Shown: positions 53,273 to 62,295, counted from the stretch's first letter. The stretch: 64,000 nucleotides of DNA from Mycobacterium bohemicum DSM 44277 (GCF_001053185.1 NZ_CSTD01000004.1:68741-132740), one strand, 5' to 3'. Notes: generated from the letters alone by a model not told the origin. A program made the numbers and translations.

Positions 53273-54214
53273 TTGGAACGAGAGCCCAGTTTAGAGGCAG
53301 GTAGTTTCGGTCCTATCGCCACCAACCCCCCACCCAGGTTTGCGCTCGTCGGGCCCGGCGCCGTCGGCGCCACGATCGCCGGCCTGCTGCACCGGGCCGG
53401 GCATCCGGTGCTGGTGTGCGGCCGCACCCCCCGACAGAGCATCGAATTGCGGCCCGACGGCGGTCACCCGATCGTGGTGCCCGGCCCGGTGCTCACCGAT
53501 CCCGGTGCCGTGACCGGCCCGGTCGACGTCGTGGTGCTGGCGGTCAAGGCCACCCAGAACGACGACGCCGCCCGCTGGCTGGCCCGCCTGTGCGACGCGA
53601 ACACCATCGTCGCGGTGCTGCAGAACGGGGTCGAGCAGGTCGAGCAGGTGCAGCCGCACTGCCCCTCGTCGGCCGTGATCCCCGGCATCGTGTGGTACTC
53701 GGCCGAGACCCAGCCCGAGGGATGGGTGCGGCTGCGCACCGAGCCGGCGCTGGTGCTCCCGACCGGTCCCGCGGCCGAGGCGGTGGCCGAGCTGCTGCGC
53801 GGCGCCGGCTGCCGGGTCGACTGCGACCCCGACATGCTCACCGCCGCCTGGCGCAAGCTGCTCACCAACGCGCTGGCGGGCTTCATGGCGCTGTCCGGCC
53901 GGCGCTCGGGGATGTTCCGCCGCGACGACGTGGCCGCGCTGTCCCGCCGCTACGTCGCCGAGTGCCTGGCCGTCGCGCGGGCCGAGGGCGCCCGGCTGGG
54001 CGACGACGTGGTCGACGAGTTGGTCGGCCTGTTTCGCGCCGCCCCGGAAGACATGGGGACGTCGATCCTGGCCGACCGCGAACAGCACCGACCGATGGAG
54101 TGGGACATCCGCAACGGGGTGATCGCCCGCAAGGCCCGCGCCCACGGGCTGGCGACACCGATCAGCGACGTCGTGGTCCCGCTATTGGCGGCGGCCAGCG
54201 ATGGTCCCGGATAG
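53273..54214 (+). CDS. ketopantoate reductase-like oxidoreductase (Rv2573-like)
   Basis: About 313 residues. The NADP-binding glycine motif is LVGPGAVGATIAGLL near the N-terminus, followed by VVLAVKATQNDD and the AVLQNGVEQVE loop, then the catalytic lysine region AWRKLLTNALAGFM and a C-terminal helix bundle with RNGVIARKARAHG. The start is uncertain: the natural one seems to be at ATCGCCACC (53315), where ATC stands in place of ATG or GTG; the only conventional alternative nearby is a TTG at 53273 with no good ribosome-binding site. It may reduce 2-dehydropantoate for coenzyme A or act on another 2-oxo acid. Confidence 0.82.
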   Translation: MEREPSLEAGSFGPIATNPPPRFALVGPGAVGATIAGLLHRAGHPVLVCGRTPRQSIELRPDGGHPIVVPGPVLTDPGAVTGPVDVVVLAVKATQNDDAARWLARLCDANTIVAVLQNGVEQVEQVQPHCPSSAVIPGIVWYSAETQPEGWVRLRTEPALVLPTGPAAEAVAELLRGAGCRVDCDPDMLTAAWRKLLTNALAGFMALSGRRSGMFRRDDVAALSRRYVAECLAVARAEGARLGDDVVDELVGLFRAAPEDMGTSILADREQHRPMEWDIRNGVIARKARAHGLATPISDVVVPLLAAASDGPG

Positions 54215-54223
54215 ATTAGTCCG

Positions 54224-55102
54224 ATGTTCAACGACGGCATGCAGATCGACACGAGCGCGGTGTCGTCGTCCGGCGGCCGCGGAATGCGGATGGCCCTCGG
54301 CGGCGGCATCGGCGGTCTGCTGATCCTCTTCCTGGCGCTGTTCCTCGGTGTCGACCCCGGCGGGGTCATCAGCCAGCAGCCGATGGACACCAGCGGCGAC
54401 GTGGCCCCGGGCTTCGACCTGAGCCAGTGCAAGACCGGCGCCGACGCCAACAGGTTCGTCCAATGCCGGGTGGTGGCCACCGGCAACTCGGTGGACGCGG
54501 TGTGGCATCAGCTGATGCCCCGGACCTACACCCGCCCGCACATGCGGCTGTTCACCGGCTCGGTGGACACCGGCTGCGGACCCGCCACGACCGCGGTCGG
54601 GCCGTTCTACTGCCCGGTGGACCAGACCGCGTACTTCGACACCGACTTCTTCCAGGAACTGGTCGACAAATTCGGTTCCAGCGGCGGGCCGTTCGCCCAG
54701 GAGTACGTGGTCGCCCACGAATACGGCCATCACGTGCAGCAGCTGCAGGGCTTGTTGGGCCGTTCCCAGCAGGGCGCGCAGGGCGCCGGCGGCAACGGGG
54801 TGCGCACCGAGCTGCAGGCCGATTGCTACGCCGGCATCTGGGCGCACTACGCGTCGACCGTCAAGCAGGAGAGCACCGGCGTGCCCTACCTGGAACCGTT
54901 GAGCGACAAGGACATTGCCGACGCGCTGTCGGCGGCGGCGTCGGTGGGCGACGATCGCATCCAGAAGGCCTCGACCGGGCGGGTCAATCCCGAGTCGTGG
55001 ACGCACGGTTCGTCCGAGCAACGGCAGCACTGGTTCACCGTCGGGTACCAGACCGGCGACCCGAACAAGTGCAATACCTTCGCCGCCACCAACCTGGACT
55101 AG
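54224..55102 (+). CDS. membrane-anchored neutral zinc metallopeptidase (YpfJ-like, Rv2575-like)
   Basis: A 292-residue protein with one membrane segment near residues 26-46 (GGIGGLLILFLALFLG) and an extracytoplasmic domain. The zinc motif is VVAHEYGHHVQQ near residue 163, and the downstream acidic partner is in RTELQADCYAGIWAHY. Four cysteines, including VDTGCGPA and FYCPVDQ, may form disulfides outside the cell. It starts 9 bp after the ketopantoate reductase-like gene, so the two may be co-transcribed. Substrates unknown. Confidence 0.88.
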   Translation: MFNDGMQIDTSAVSSSGGRGMRMALGGGIGGLLILFLALFLGVDPGGVISQQPMDTSGDVAPGFDLSQCKTGADANRFVQCRVVATGNSVDAVWHQLMPRTYTRPHMRLFTGSVDTGCGPATTAVGPFYCPVDQTAYFDTDFFQELVDKFGSSGGPFAQEYVVAHEYGHHVQQLQGLLGRSQQGAQGAGGNGVRTELQADCYAGIWAHYASTVKQESTGVPYLEPLSDKDIADALSAAASVGDDRIQKASTGRVNPESWTHGSSEQRQHWFTVGYQTGDPNKCNTFAATNLD

Positions 55103-55105
55103 CGC

Positions 55106-55549
55106 TTACCAGCGCCGCGTCGAACAGGTCACCCCGGTCGTGGCGCTCTGGGTCACCACCACCTGGCCGTCGACGGCGATCTGGCACTGGATCTGCGGCA
55201 CGTTCGACGAGTCGCAGTCCGGCCAATGGCAGCCGCCGCTGGCGGTGACGATGGCCCACTGGTTGGGGTCCGCGAGCGTGGTGGTGTACACCAGCGGCTG
55301 CCCGGCGGCGAACGTCGCCGGCACGCTGCTCATGAACTGCGACGAGTTCGCATCGTAGGCCGCCTGGCTGGGCGGATCGGTGTTCATGTACCGGACGTTT
55401 CCGGTCAGATTGCCGGTGGCGGTGACGGTGTAGGTCACCTGGTGGCCGGCCGGGTCGGCGAACGCGGTCGCGGGTGTCGCGGCCATCCCCAGGGCTGCTG
55501 CAAACGTCACTGACGCGACGGCGCTGATCACTTTTCGCACGTTCGTCAT
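55106..55549 (-). CDS. secreted small protein with signal peptide (Rv2576c-like)
   Basis: A 147-residue exported protein. The N-terminal signal has KV, a hydrophobic run (ISAVASVTFAAALGMAA) and a probable cleavage site after ATAFA near residue 31. The mature part is beta-rich, with a G-LTGNVRYMNTDPP stretch and a cysteine pair in GGCHWPDCDSSN plus two more (IQCQIA, VTCSTRR), suggesting disulfides. This resembles the MmpS-like and related small secreted families of mycobacteria. It converges on the metallopeptidase gene with 3 bp between stops. Confidence 0.8.
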   Translation of the reverse strand: MTNVRKVISAVASVTFAAALGMAATPATAFADPAGHQVTYTVTATGNLTGNVRYMNTDPPSQAAYDANSSQFMSSVPATFAAGQPLVYTTTLADPNQWAIVTASGGCHWPDCDSSNVPQIQCQIAVDGQVVVTQSATTGVTCSTRRW

Positions 55550-55626
55550 ATCGCAAACGCTACCGGATTCGTTATCGACGGTTGGCCGTTCACCGGCCGG
55601 TCGACCGTGTCCGGTAAGAAGCAGGC

Positions 55627-56964
55627 ATGAGCGACGATCCCGGTGCGGGCATCAGCCGCCGCAGGTTGCTGACGACGGGCGCAGCCTCGGCCGCTCTCGG
55701 GTCGGGCATCGGCGGCGGGGCCGCGGTGCTGTGGTCGCACGGCGCGCACGCCCGGCTCACGGGTCTGATGCCGGACACCGACTACGTCTACGCCGCCATG
55801 CACGACGGCGCCGAACCGGAGACGGGAACCGTGCGTACGGCGCCGTCGGGACGAAAGCCGTTGCGATTCACCAGCTTCGGGGACCAGTCCACACCCACAC
55901 TGGAGCCGCTGCCCGGCGGCGGGTACGGCACCGACAACATCGGCTCGCCCGCGGCCGCGGACACCACGACGGCGATCGAACGCCTCGCGCCGCTGTTCAA
56001 CCTGGTCAACGGGGACCTGTGCTACGCCAACCTCGCCCAGGACCGGGTGCGCACCTGGTCGGACTGGTTCGCCAACAACACGCGTTCGGCGCGGCACCGC
56101 CCGTGGATGCCGGCGGCGGGCAATCACGAGAACGAACTGGGCAACGGCCCGGTCGGCTACGGCGCGTATCAGACGTATTTCGCGGTGCCGGATTCGGGCG
56201 CCGGTGCGCAATTGCGCGGTCTGTGGTACTCGTTCACCGCCGGGTCGGTGCGGGTGATCAGCCTCAACAACGACGACGTCGCCTTCCAGGACGGCGGCAA
56301 CTTCTACGTGCACGGCTACTCCGGTGGTGAGCAGAAGCGTTGGCTGGCGCGCGAATTGGATGCCGCCCGGCGTGATCCCGGGATCGACTGGGTGGTCGTC
56401 TGCATGCACCAGACCGCGATCTCCACCGCGGACCGGGCCAACGGCGCCGACCTCGGGATCCGCGAGGAGTGGCTGCCGCTGTTCGACCGGTACGAGGTGG
56501 ACCTGGTGGTGTGCGGCCACGAGCACCACTACGAACGCTCGCATCCGCTGCGCGGGACGCTGGGCACCGACACGCGGACGCCGATCCCGGTGGACACCCG
56601 CGGGGATCTGATCGACGCCACCCGGGGAACGGTGCACCTCGTGATCGGCGGCGGGGGAACGTCGGCGCCCAGCAACGGGTTCTTCTTCCCCGAGCCCCGC
56701 TGCCGGGTGCTGACCGGCGTCGGCGCCTTCGACCCCTCGATCGGGCGCAAGGCGCCCATCTATGTGATGGAGGACGCGCCCTGGTCGGCCTTTCGCGACC
56801 GGGAAAACCCTTACGGCTTCGCGGCTTTCGACGTCGACCCCGGGCCGCCGGGAGGCAACACCTCGATCAGGGCGACGCACTACGCGCTGCGCGGGCCGTC
56901 GGGCGCCGTGGCGGTGATCGACGAGTTCACGCTCACCAAGCCGCGCGGCGACAACCCGCGGTGA
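55627..56964 (+). CDS. TAT-exported purple acid phosphatase-like metallophosphatase with a missing N-terminal domain (Rv2577-like)
   Basis: A 445-residue phosphatase; the M. tuberculosis homologue has about 530. A twin-arginine signal is at the start (ISRRRLLTTGAASAALG). The metallophosphatase core is complete: FTSFGDQS, VNGDLCYAN, AAGNHENELG, VCMHQTAIS and VVCGHEHHYERSHP, giving the two-metal ligand set. Between WSHGAHARLTG (about residue 40-50) and the signal there should be 80-90 residues of the fibronectin-like N domain; they are absent and the reading frame is kept. The junction is near 55735-55755. Catalysis could survive, but folding or substrate binding may not. Confidence 0.85.
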   Translation: MSDDPGAGISRRRLLTTGAASAALGSGIGGGAAVLWSHGAHARLTGLMPDTDYVYAAMHDGAEPETGTVRTAPSGRKPLRFTSFGDQSTPTLEPLPGGGYGTDNIGSPAAADTTTAIERLAPLFNLVNGDLCYANLAQDRVRTWSDWFANNTRSARHRPWMPAAGNHENELGNGPVGYGAYQTYFAVPDSGAGAQLRGLWYSFTAGSVRVISLNNDDVAFQDGGNFYVHGYSGGEQKRWLARELDAARRDPGIDWVVVCMHQTAISTADRANGADLGIREEWLPLFDRYEVDLVVCGHEHHYERSHPLRGTLGTDTRTPIPVDTRGDLIDATRGTVHLVIGGGGTSAPSNGFFFPEPRCRVLTGVGAFDPSIGRKAPIYVMEDAPWSAFRDRENPYGFAAFDVDPGPPGGNTSIRATHYALRGPSGAVAVIDEFTLTKPRGDNPR

Positions 56965-56965
56965 C

Positions 56966-57997
56966 TCAAAACAGCGTCGGCGCAACGGGTTCCGCTGTGG
57001 CGGCCGGCTGGCGAAACGGCTGCGGAAACCGGCGGTGATCACCGGTCAGCCCGTGTTTGGCGATCAGCGGCGCGGCGCGTTCGCGCAACATGTCACGGTA
57101 GCCGGGCGGCAGGTACGCGCCGCGGCGGTAGAGCTCGCGGTAGCGGCCGACCACCTCGGGATGGGCGCCGGCCAGCCAGGACATGAACCAGCCGCGGGTC
57201 GGGCCGCGCAGGTGCAGGCCGAAGACCGTGACTCCGGTTGCGCCGGCGGCCTTTATCTGCCCCAGCAGCCGGTCGAGCTGTTCGGCGGAGTCGGTGAGGT
57301 GCGGCAGCACCGGCGCCACCATCACGTGGCAGTCCAGCCCGGCGTCGCGGATCGCGGTGACCAGCGCCAGCCGCGCCTGCGGGGTGGGCGTGCCGGGTTC
57401 GACGTCCCTATGCAGTTCGGGGTCGCCGATCGCGAGCGACACCGCGACCGAGAGCGGAACCTGTTGCGCCGCATCGGCGATCAGCGGCAGGTCGCGCCGC
57501 AGCAGGGTGCCTTTGGTCAGGATCGACAGCGGCGAACCGGACTCGGCGAGCGCCCTGATGATGCCCGGCATCAGCGCGTAGCGGCCCTCGGCCCGCTGGT
57601 AGGGATCGGTATTGGTACCCAGCGCGACGGTTTCGCGCCGCCACGACGGCCGCCGCAACTCGCGGCGCAGCACCTCCGCGACGTTGGTCTTGACGACCAC
57701 CTGGGTGTCGAAGTCGTTGCCGCAGTCGAAGTCCAGGTACTCGTGGGTGGGCCGGGCAAAGCAATAGCGGCAGGCGTGCGAGCAGCCCCGGTAGCCGTTG
57801 ACCGTGTACCGGAACGGCAGCGCCGCCGCGTTGGGCACCTTGTTGAGCGCCGACTTGCACAGCACCTCATGGAAGGTGATCCCCTCGAACTGCGGGTGGC
57901 GCACGCTGCGGACCAGGCCGATGCGCTGCAGGCCCGGTAGCGCTTCGTCCTCGACTGGCTCGCCGTTGACGGCGACGGCCTGGTTCGCCCAGCGCAT
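56966..57997 (-). CDS. radical SAM protein, SplB-like branch, SOS-regulated (Rv2578c-like)
   Basis: A 343-residue radical SAM protein. The cluster motif is GCSHACRYCFARPTHEYLD near residue 70 (C-x3-C-x2-C). Further features are the LGTNTDPYQRAEGRYALM and ILTKGTLLRRDLPLI segments and CHVMVAPVLPHLTD, typical of the Rv2578c family, distantly related to spore photoproduct lyase. The ATG at 57997 follows a perfect LexA box by 8 bp, so the gene is almost certainly induced by DNA damage. A repair role fits, but the reaction is not established. It converges closely on the phosphatase. Confidence 0.9.
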   Translation of the reverse strand: MRWANQAVAVNGEPVEDEALPGLQRIGLVRSVRHPQFEGITFHEVLCKSALNKVPNAAALPFRYTVNGYRGCSHACRYCFARPTHEYLDFDCGNDFDTQVVVKTNVAEVLRRELRRPSWRRETVALGTNTDPYQRAEGRYALMPGIIRALAESGSPLSILTKGTLLRRDLPLIADAAQQVPLSVAVSLAIGDPELHRDVEPGTPTPQARLALVTAIRDAGLDCHVMVAPVLPHLTDSAEQLDRLLGQIKAAGATGVTVFGLHLRGPTRGWFMSWLAGAHPEVVGRYRELYRRGAYLPPGYRDMLRERAAPLIAKHGLTGDHRRFPQPFRQPAATAEPVAPTLF

Positions 57998-58005
57998 GTT
58001 CCTAT

Positions 58006-58021
58006 TCGAACGCTAGTTCGA
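58006..58021. promoter_or_regulatory. LexA binding site (mycobacterial SOS box)
   Basis: TCGAAC-GCTA-GTTCGA is a perfect match to the mycobacterial SOS box TCGAAC-N4-GTTCGA. It lies 8 bp upstream of the radical SAM gene start on the minus strand. LexA control of Rv2578c is reported for M. tuberculosis. Confidence 0.92.
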
Positions 58022-58364
58022 TAGGATTGTCAAGTGTCCCCGCCGTCAGAAGGGCAGTGGCTCGCCGTCGCCGACGGCGTGGTCGGCGCCCGAACTCCAT
58101 GCCGTCGAAGCACTTTGGGCCTGGCGCGCGGTGCGGGCTTGGCGGTTGTGTCGGCGTTCGGTGGCGACCCGTTCTGCGCGCTGTTGGGTGCGGGTGCGCC
58201 GGCTAGAGCGACGGCGCGACGTACCGGGCGACCGCTTGTGCCACCTGGGCGGGGTGCATCAGGCCGGAAGCGTCCATGTTGATCGTTGGGCCGGGGGCCT
58301 TCGCTGCAGGGCGCGGCGGTTGTCGGCGGCGCGGGCGTGGTCATGTAGGCAGCCAAACGGGACA
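58022..58364. other. spacer with no supported gene between the radical SAM gene and PE_PGRS
   Basis: About 340 bp of GC-rich sequence. In M. tuberculosis a haloalkane dehalogenase gene lies in this interval; none is visible here. Several short Arg-rich frames are open but none shows a family motif or a ribosome-binding site. It may be debris from the mobile-element activity seen at 59.9 kb. Confidence 0.4.
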
Positions 58365-59752
58365 CTAGCCGCCTTGGCCGCCGTTTCCGCCGGCGGCGCT
58401 GCCCGCGAAATCGGTGGCGGCGCCGCCGCCACCACCACCGCCACCCTGGCCTTGGCTACCGCCGCCATGGCCAGCAGTGGGTGTACCCCCGGAAGCACTG
58501 GTGAGGCCGGGCTGGCCGACGCTGTCGGGGGCGCCGCCCTCACCGCCGACACCGGTTCCGGCGCCGGTTATGCTGGCACTGCCGCCGTTACCGCCGCTGC
58601 CGGCAGTGCCCACGGTGAGACCCCCGCCGCCGCCGCCGCCACCACCGGCGGCTACGGCGCCGCCGGCGGCTTCGTCGACCTCACCGCCGACACTGTGGAG
58701 GCCACCACCGGTGCCGGCGCCGTTGCCGCCGTCGCCGCCGTTCTGTATTCCGGTCACGCTGCCGTTGTTGACGGCGCCGCCCCCACCGCCAGCACCGCCG
58801 GGGCCACCAGCGATGCCGGCGGCGCCGCCACCACCACCGCGGTCGGGCCGTTGCCGCCAGTGGCACCGGTGCCGGTGAAGCCCGCGCCGCCCTGACCACC
58901 GGCACCGCCGTTGCCGCCGCCACCGCCGTTGCCGTTGGCGCCCGCATGGCCACCCAACAATGCCGCCAATCCCTCGGCATGGCCGCCGGCCCCGCCGTTG
59001 CCGCCGTTGCCGCCCTGGGCACCGCCGGTGCCGTTGACAAAACCGGCCGTGCCGGGACCGCCAGCCCCGCCCTGCCCGCCGGCCCCACCGATGCCACCGA
59101 CCCCGCCGTTGCCCAACAACAGCCCCCCGTTGCCGCCGACCCCACCGACGCCGCCGTTGCCACCGCCGACGCCGTTGGTGCTGGTGGCCGCGTTGCCTGT
59201 GGCGCCGGTGGTACCAACACCACCAGCACCGCCCTGGCCGCCGTTACCGAACAGGAACGCGCTGCCGCCGGCACCGCCGGCCTGCCCAGGCGCTCCGGAC
59301 CCGCCGTTGCCGCCGTTGCCGTAAATCCACCCGCCGTCGCCGCCGGCCTGCCCGCTGCCGGCGGTCCCGTTGGCGCCGTCACCGACCAGCGGGCGCCCGG
59401 TGAGGTCCTTCACCGGGGAGAACACCGTCAGGCTCTGGGCGTCTTGCACCACGGTCTGCAATGGCGAGGCGCTCGCGGCTTCGGTGGCCGTGTAGGCGCT
59501 CTCGGCACCACCGAGCGCCTGCACGAATTGGGTGTGGAACGCCGCCGCCTGGGCGCTGAGCGCCTGAAAGGCCTGCCCGCGGCCGGAAAACAACGACGCG
59601 ATCGCCGCCGACACCTCATCCTCGGCGGCAGCCACCACCGCGGTAGTCGGAAGCGCCGCGGCCGCGTTGGCCGCGCTCAGCCCCGAGCCGATGCCGGCCA
59701 AATCCGCCGCCGCTGAATTCAGGAACTCTGGGAGCGCCACCAGATATGACAT
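58365..59752 (-). pseudogene. PE_PGRS-family gene with a frameshift
   Basis: The ATG at 59752 starts a canonical PE domain (MSYLVALPEFLNSAAADLAG, then AAAEDEVSAAIASLFSG), followed by a linker with SPVKDLTGRPLVGDG and then Gly-Gly-Asn/Ala repeats (GGNGGSGAPG, GGAGGSAFLFGNGG). At TGGNGP near 58844-58850 the Gly-rich sense is lost and the frame ends at 58754. It resumes in another frame as DRGGGGGAAG and GGDGGNGAGTGG, ending at 58365. One extra C in the GGCCCG run would restore a single frame of about 460 residues. This may be true phase variation, decay, or a sequencing error in a homopolymer-rich repeat. PE_PGRS proteins are cell-surface or secreted via type VII systems. Confidence 0.8.
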
Positions 59753-59887
59753 CACTGCCCCCCGGGCAGGTCATCGACGCATAGCTGCATCAGATCAAGA
59801 TTGGAGTAGTGCGGATTATACGCCGAGCGCGGCGACTGCACCATCGTCTGAATAGCGCTGTCAAGGAAGGCCCTAAAAGATTGGTGG

Positions 59888-60060
59888 CTGGTTTGCGTTC
59901 GGCGACGTGCGCGGCGTTGAGGGCGCGTTCGGCGTCGATGCGGTGGGCGCGGTCTTGGGCGCGGGCGCGGCGGCGGGTCGGCATCATCAGGCCGCGGTGT
60001 GATTGCGGCGGCGGGGACGTTGTTGCGGGCGAGTGCATTTCGCGCGTAGACAGGCACAGG
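59888..60060 (-). mobile_element. C-terminal remnant of a REP13E12 (HNH/DUF222) gene
   Basis: One minus-strand frame reads RGLMMPTRRRARAQDRAHRI and then AERALNAAHVAERKP, matching the conserved tail of the 13E12 repeat family of mycobacteria. The HNH nuclease core, which should precede it, is not present. The fragment lacks a start codon of its own and is not expected to be expressed. Confidence 0.6.
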
Positions 60061-60106
60061 GCGGGGAACAGCAGCTGGCTGCCGGGGTGGGTGGACCACC
60101 CCGTTT

Positions 60107-60328
60107 CACCGCGCGGTCGACCACCCGAGCATGATCGTGGACCGCATCGTGGCGCTCAAACGGACCTACTCACTGATCAATCCCGCCGCCACCCAACGCC
60201 AAATCCAGGCGTTGACCATCCAGCTCTTCACTCTGGCCACCAGCAAAGCCGCAGACGGCGCCCCCGCTCCCCTCACCAAGCGCGCACGCTCACGTGAGGC
60301 AACGACGCCCCCTACGCGCGCATCTTGA
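60107..60328 (+). other. short coding-like stretch, possibly the C-terminus of a transposase
   Basis: An open plus-strand frame reads HRAVDHPSMIVDRIVALKRT, then INPAATQRQIQALTIQLFTL and ends Arg/Thr-rich. Its composition looks like real protein and the helical text resembles transposase tails, but no family is certain and no start or ribosome-binding site is clear. It lies next to the 13E12 remnant, within the 610-bp spacer between PE_PGRS and hisS; the rest of that spacer holds nothing recognised. Confidence 0.3.
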
Positions 60329-60364
60329 CGTGAGGCACGCCGGGTACGACACGTCCCCGACCCC

Positions 60365-61636
60365 TCAGCCGCGCAACCGGGAAAGTGCCTCCGCCACCAC
60401 CGAGTCCGTCGGCACCGACACCTGTTCGCCGCTTGCGAGGTCCTTCACGCCGACCGTCCCGGCGTCGAGATCCCGATCGCCGACCACCAGGGCGAGACGG
60501 GCACCGGAACGATCCGCGGCGCGCATCGCGCCCTTGAGCCCGCGATCGCCATAGGCCATGTCGAAACGGACACCGGAACCGCGCAGCCGCGCCCCGAGCA
60601 CCGCCAGCTGCAGCTTGGCCGGCTCGGAGAGCGGCACCCCGAACACGTCGCAGCGCGTGGTCTCCCCGACACTCTTGCCCTCGGCGCGCAGCGCCAGCAG
60701 GGTGCGGTCCACCCCGAGCCCAAATCCGATGCCGGACAGGTCTTGTCCCCCGAGTTCGTGCATCAGGCCGTCGTAGCGACCGCCGCCCCCGATGCCCGAT
60801 TGCGCGCCCAGGCCGTCGTGCACGAACTCGAAGGTGGTCTTGGTGTAGTAATCCAGCCCGCGCACCATCCGAGGATTGATGACGTAGGGAACGCCCAGCG
60901 CGTCGAGATGAGCCAGCACGGTGTCGAAATGCTGTTTGGCGGCGTCCGACAGGTGGTCCAGCAGCACCGGCGCCTCGGCGGTCATCGCGCGCACCGCCGG
61001 GCGCTTGTCGTCGAGCACCCGCAGCGGGTTGATCTCGGCGCGTCTGCGGGTCTCCTCATCCAGGTCGAGCCCGAACAGGAAGTCCTGCAACAGTTCCCGG
61101 TACTGCGGCCGGCAGGTCTCGTCGCCCAGCGAGGTGATCTCCAACCGGAAACCCTCGAGCCCCAACGAGCGGAAGCCGGCGTCGGCGACGGCTATCACCT
61201 CGGCGTCCAGTGCCGGGTCGTCGACGCCGATCGCCTCAACGCCGACCTGCTGCAACTGGCGGTAGCGGCCCGCCTGGGGCCGCTCGTAGCGGAAAAACGG
61301 CCCGGCGTAACAGAGTTTGACCGGCAGCGCGCCGCGGTCCAGGCCGTGCTCGATCACCGCGCGCACCACCCCGGCGGTCCCCTCGGGGCGCAGCGTCACC
61401 GAGCGGTCGCCGCGGTCGGCGAACGTGTACATCTCCTTGGACACGACGTCGGTGGATTCGCCGACGCCGCGGGCGAACAGCGCGGTGTCTTCGAAGATCG
61501 GCAGCTCGATGTCGCCGTAACCGGCGCGCCGGGCGGCCTCGAGCAAGCCGGAGCGCACGGCCACGAACTCCGCGGAGTCGGGCGGGACGTAGTCGGGCAC
61601 CCCCTTGGGGGCCGAAAACGACGAGAACTCCGTCAC
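60365..61636 (-). CDS. hisS: histidyl-tRNA synthetase
   Basis: A 423-residue class II HisRS. Motif 2 is seen in LCYAGPFFRYERPQAGRYRQLQQ, the HisA histidine-binding loop in MVRGLDYYTKTTFEFV, and motif 3 in LSGIGFGLGVDRTLLAL, with the C-terminal anticodon domain (LVVGDRDLDAGTVGVKDL) after it. Its start overlaps the stop of the MBL hydrolase by 4 bp. It is intact. Confidence 0.96.
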   Translation of the reverse strand: MTEFSSFSAPKGVPDYVPPDSAEFVAVRSGLLEAARRAGYGDIELPIFEDTALFARGVGESTDVVSKEMYTFADRGDRSVTLRPEGTAGVVRAVIEHGLDRGALPVKLCYAGPFFRYERPQAGRYRQLQQVGVEAIGVDDPALDAEVIAVADAGFRSLGLEGFRLEITSLGDETCRPQYRELLQDFLFGLDLDEETRRRAEINPLRVLDDKRPAVRAMTAEAPVLLDHLSDAAKQHFDTVLAHLDALGVPYVINPRMVRGLDYYTKTTFEFVHDGLGAQSGIGGGGRYDGLMHELGGQDLSGIGFGLGVDRTLLALRAEGKSVGETTRCDVFGVPLSEPAKLQLAVLGARLRGSGVRFDMAYGDRGLKGAMRAADRSGARLALVVGDRDLDAGTVGVKDLASGEQVSVPTDSVVAEALSRLRG

Positions 61637-62295
61637 GGGCCCAGGCCTTCGAGGAACGGGTTGAACCGCCGCTCGGCGCCGATGGTGGTGGCGTTGCCGT
61701 GCCCCGGCAGGACCACGGTGTCGTCGTCGAGGACCAGGAGCTTGTCGATGATCGAGGTCAGCAGGTCGCGGCCGCTGCCGCCGTGCAGGTCCGTGCGCCC
61801 GATCGAGCGCTCGAACAGGGTGTCGCCGGTGAACACCAGGTCTTGGTCACCGGACACCCGGAACACCACCGACCCGCGGGTGTGGCCCGGCGTGTGGTCA
61901 ACGTTGACGCTCACACTGCCCAGGTCGAGCTTGTCGCCGTCGCGGTCCAGCTCGACCACCTGCCGGGGCTCCCGGAAGAAGGCACCCGCGACCAGCTGAG
62001 CCACCCGGGGCCCCAGCCCGTAGATCGGGTCTTTGAGCATGAACCGGTCCTCGGGGTGGATGTAGGTCGGGCAGCCGTAGGTGTCGGACACCTTCTGCGC
62101 CGACCACATGTGGTCGACATGCCCATGGGTCAGCAGCACCGCCGCCGGGGTCAGCCGGTTCTCGTCGAGGATGCGGCGCAGCTGGCCCATCACGCGCTGC
62201 CCCGGATCGACGATGACGGCGTCCGTTCCGGGCCGCTCGGCCAGCACGTAGCAATTGCACTGCAACATGCCGGCGGGAAATCCGGTGATCAACAC
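61633..62295 (-). CDS. metallo-beta-lactamase-fold hydrolase, glyoxalase II-like (Rv2581c-like)
   Basis: A 220-residue protein with the full MBL metal signature: LTHGHVDHMWS (HxHxDH) near residue 56, HTPGHTRGSVVF, TGDTLFERSIGRTD and the final VVLPGHG histidine. Family members hydrolyse thioesters such as S-lactoylglutathione; mycobacteria lack glutathione, so the substrate is probably a different thiol ester. The GTG at 62295 is chosen since it precedes the conserved LITGFPAGMLQCNCYVL strand; the open stretch upstream is unconserved. Coupled to hisS. Confidence 0.88.
   Translation of the reverse strand: MLITGFPAGMLQCNCYVLAERPGTDAVIVDPGQRVMGQLRRILDENRLTPAAVLLTHGHVDHMWSAQKVSDTYGCPTYIHPEDRFMLKDPIYGLGPRVAQLVAGAFFREPRQVVELDRDGDKLDLGSVSVNVDHTPGHTRGSVVFRVSGDQDLVFTGDTLFERSIGRTDLHGGSGRDLLTSIIDKLLVLDDDTVVLPGHGNATTIGAERRFNPFLEGLGP

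Noticed and set aside
58380..59350. Array of short GC-rich repeats that could be a CRISPR or VNTR
   Set aside because: The repeats are codon-based Gly-Gly-Asn/Ala units of a PE_PGRS gene.
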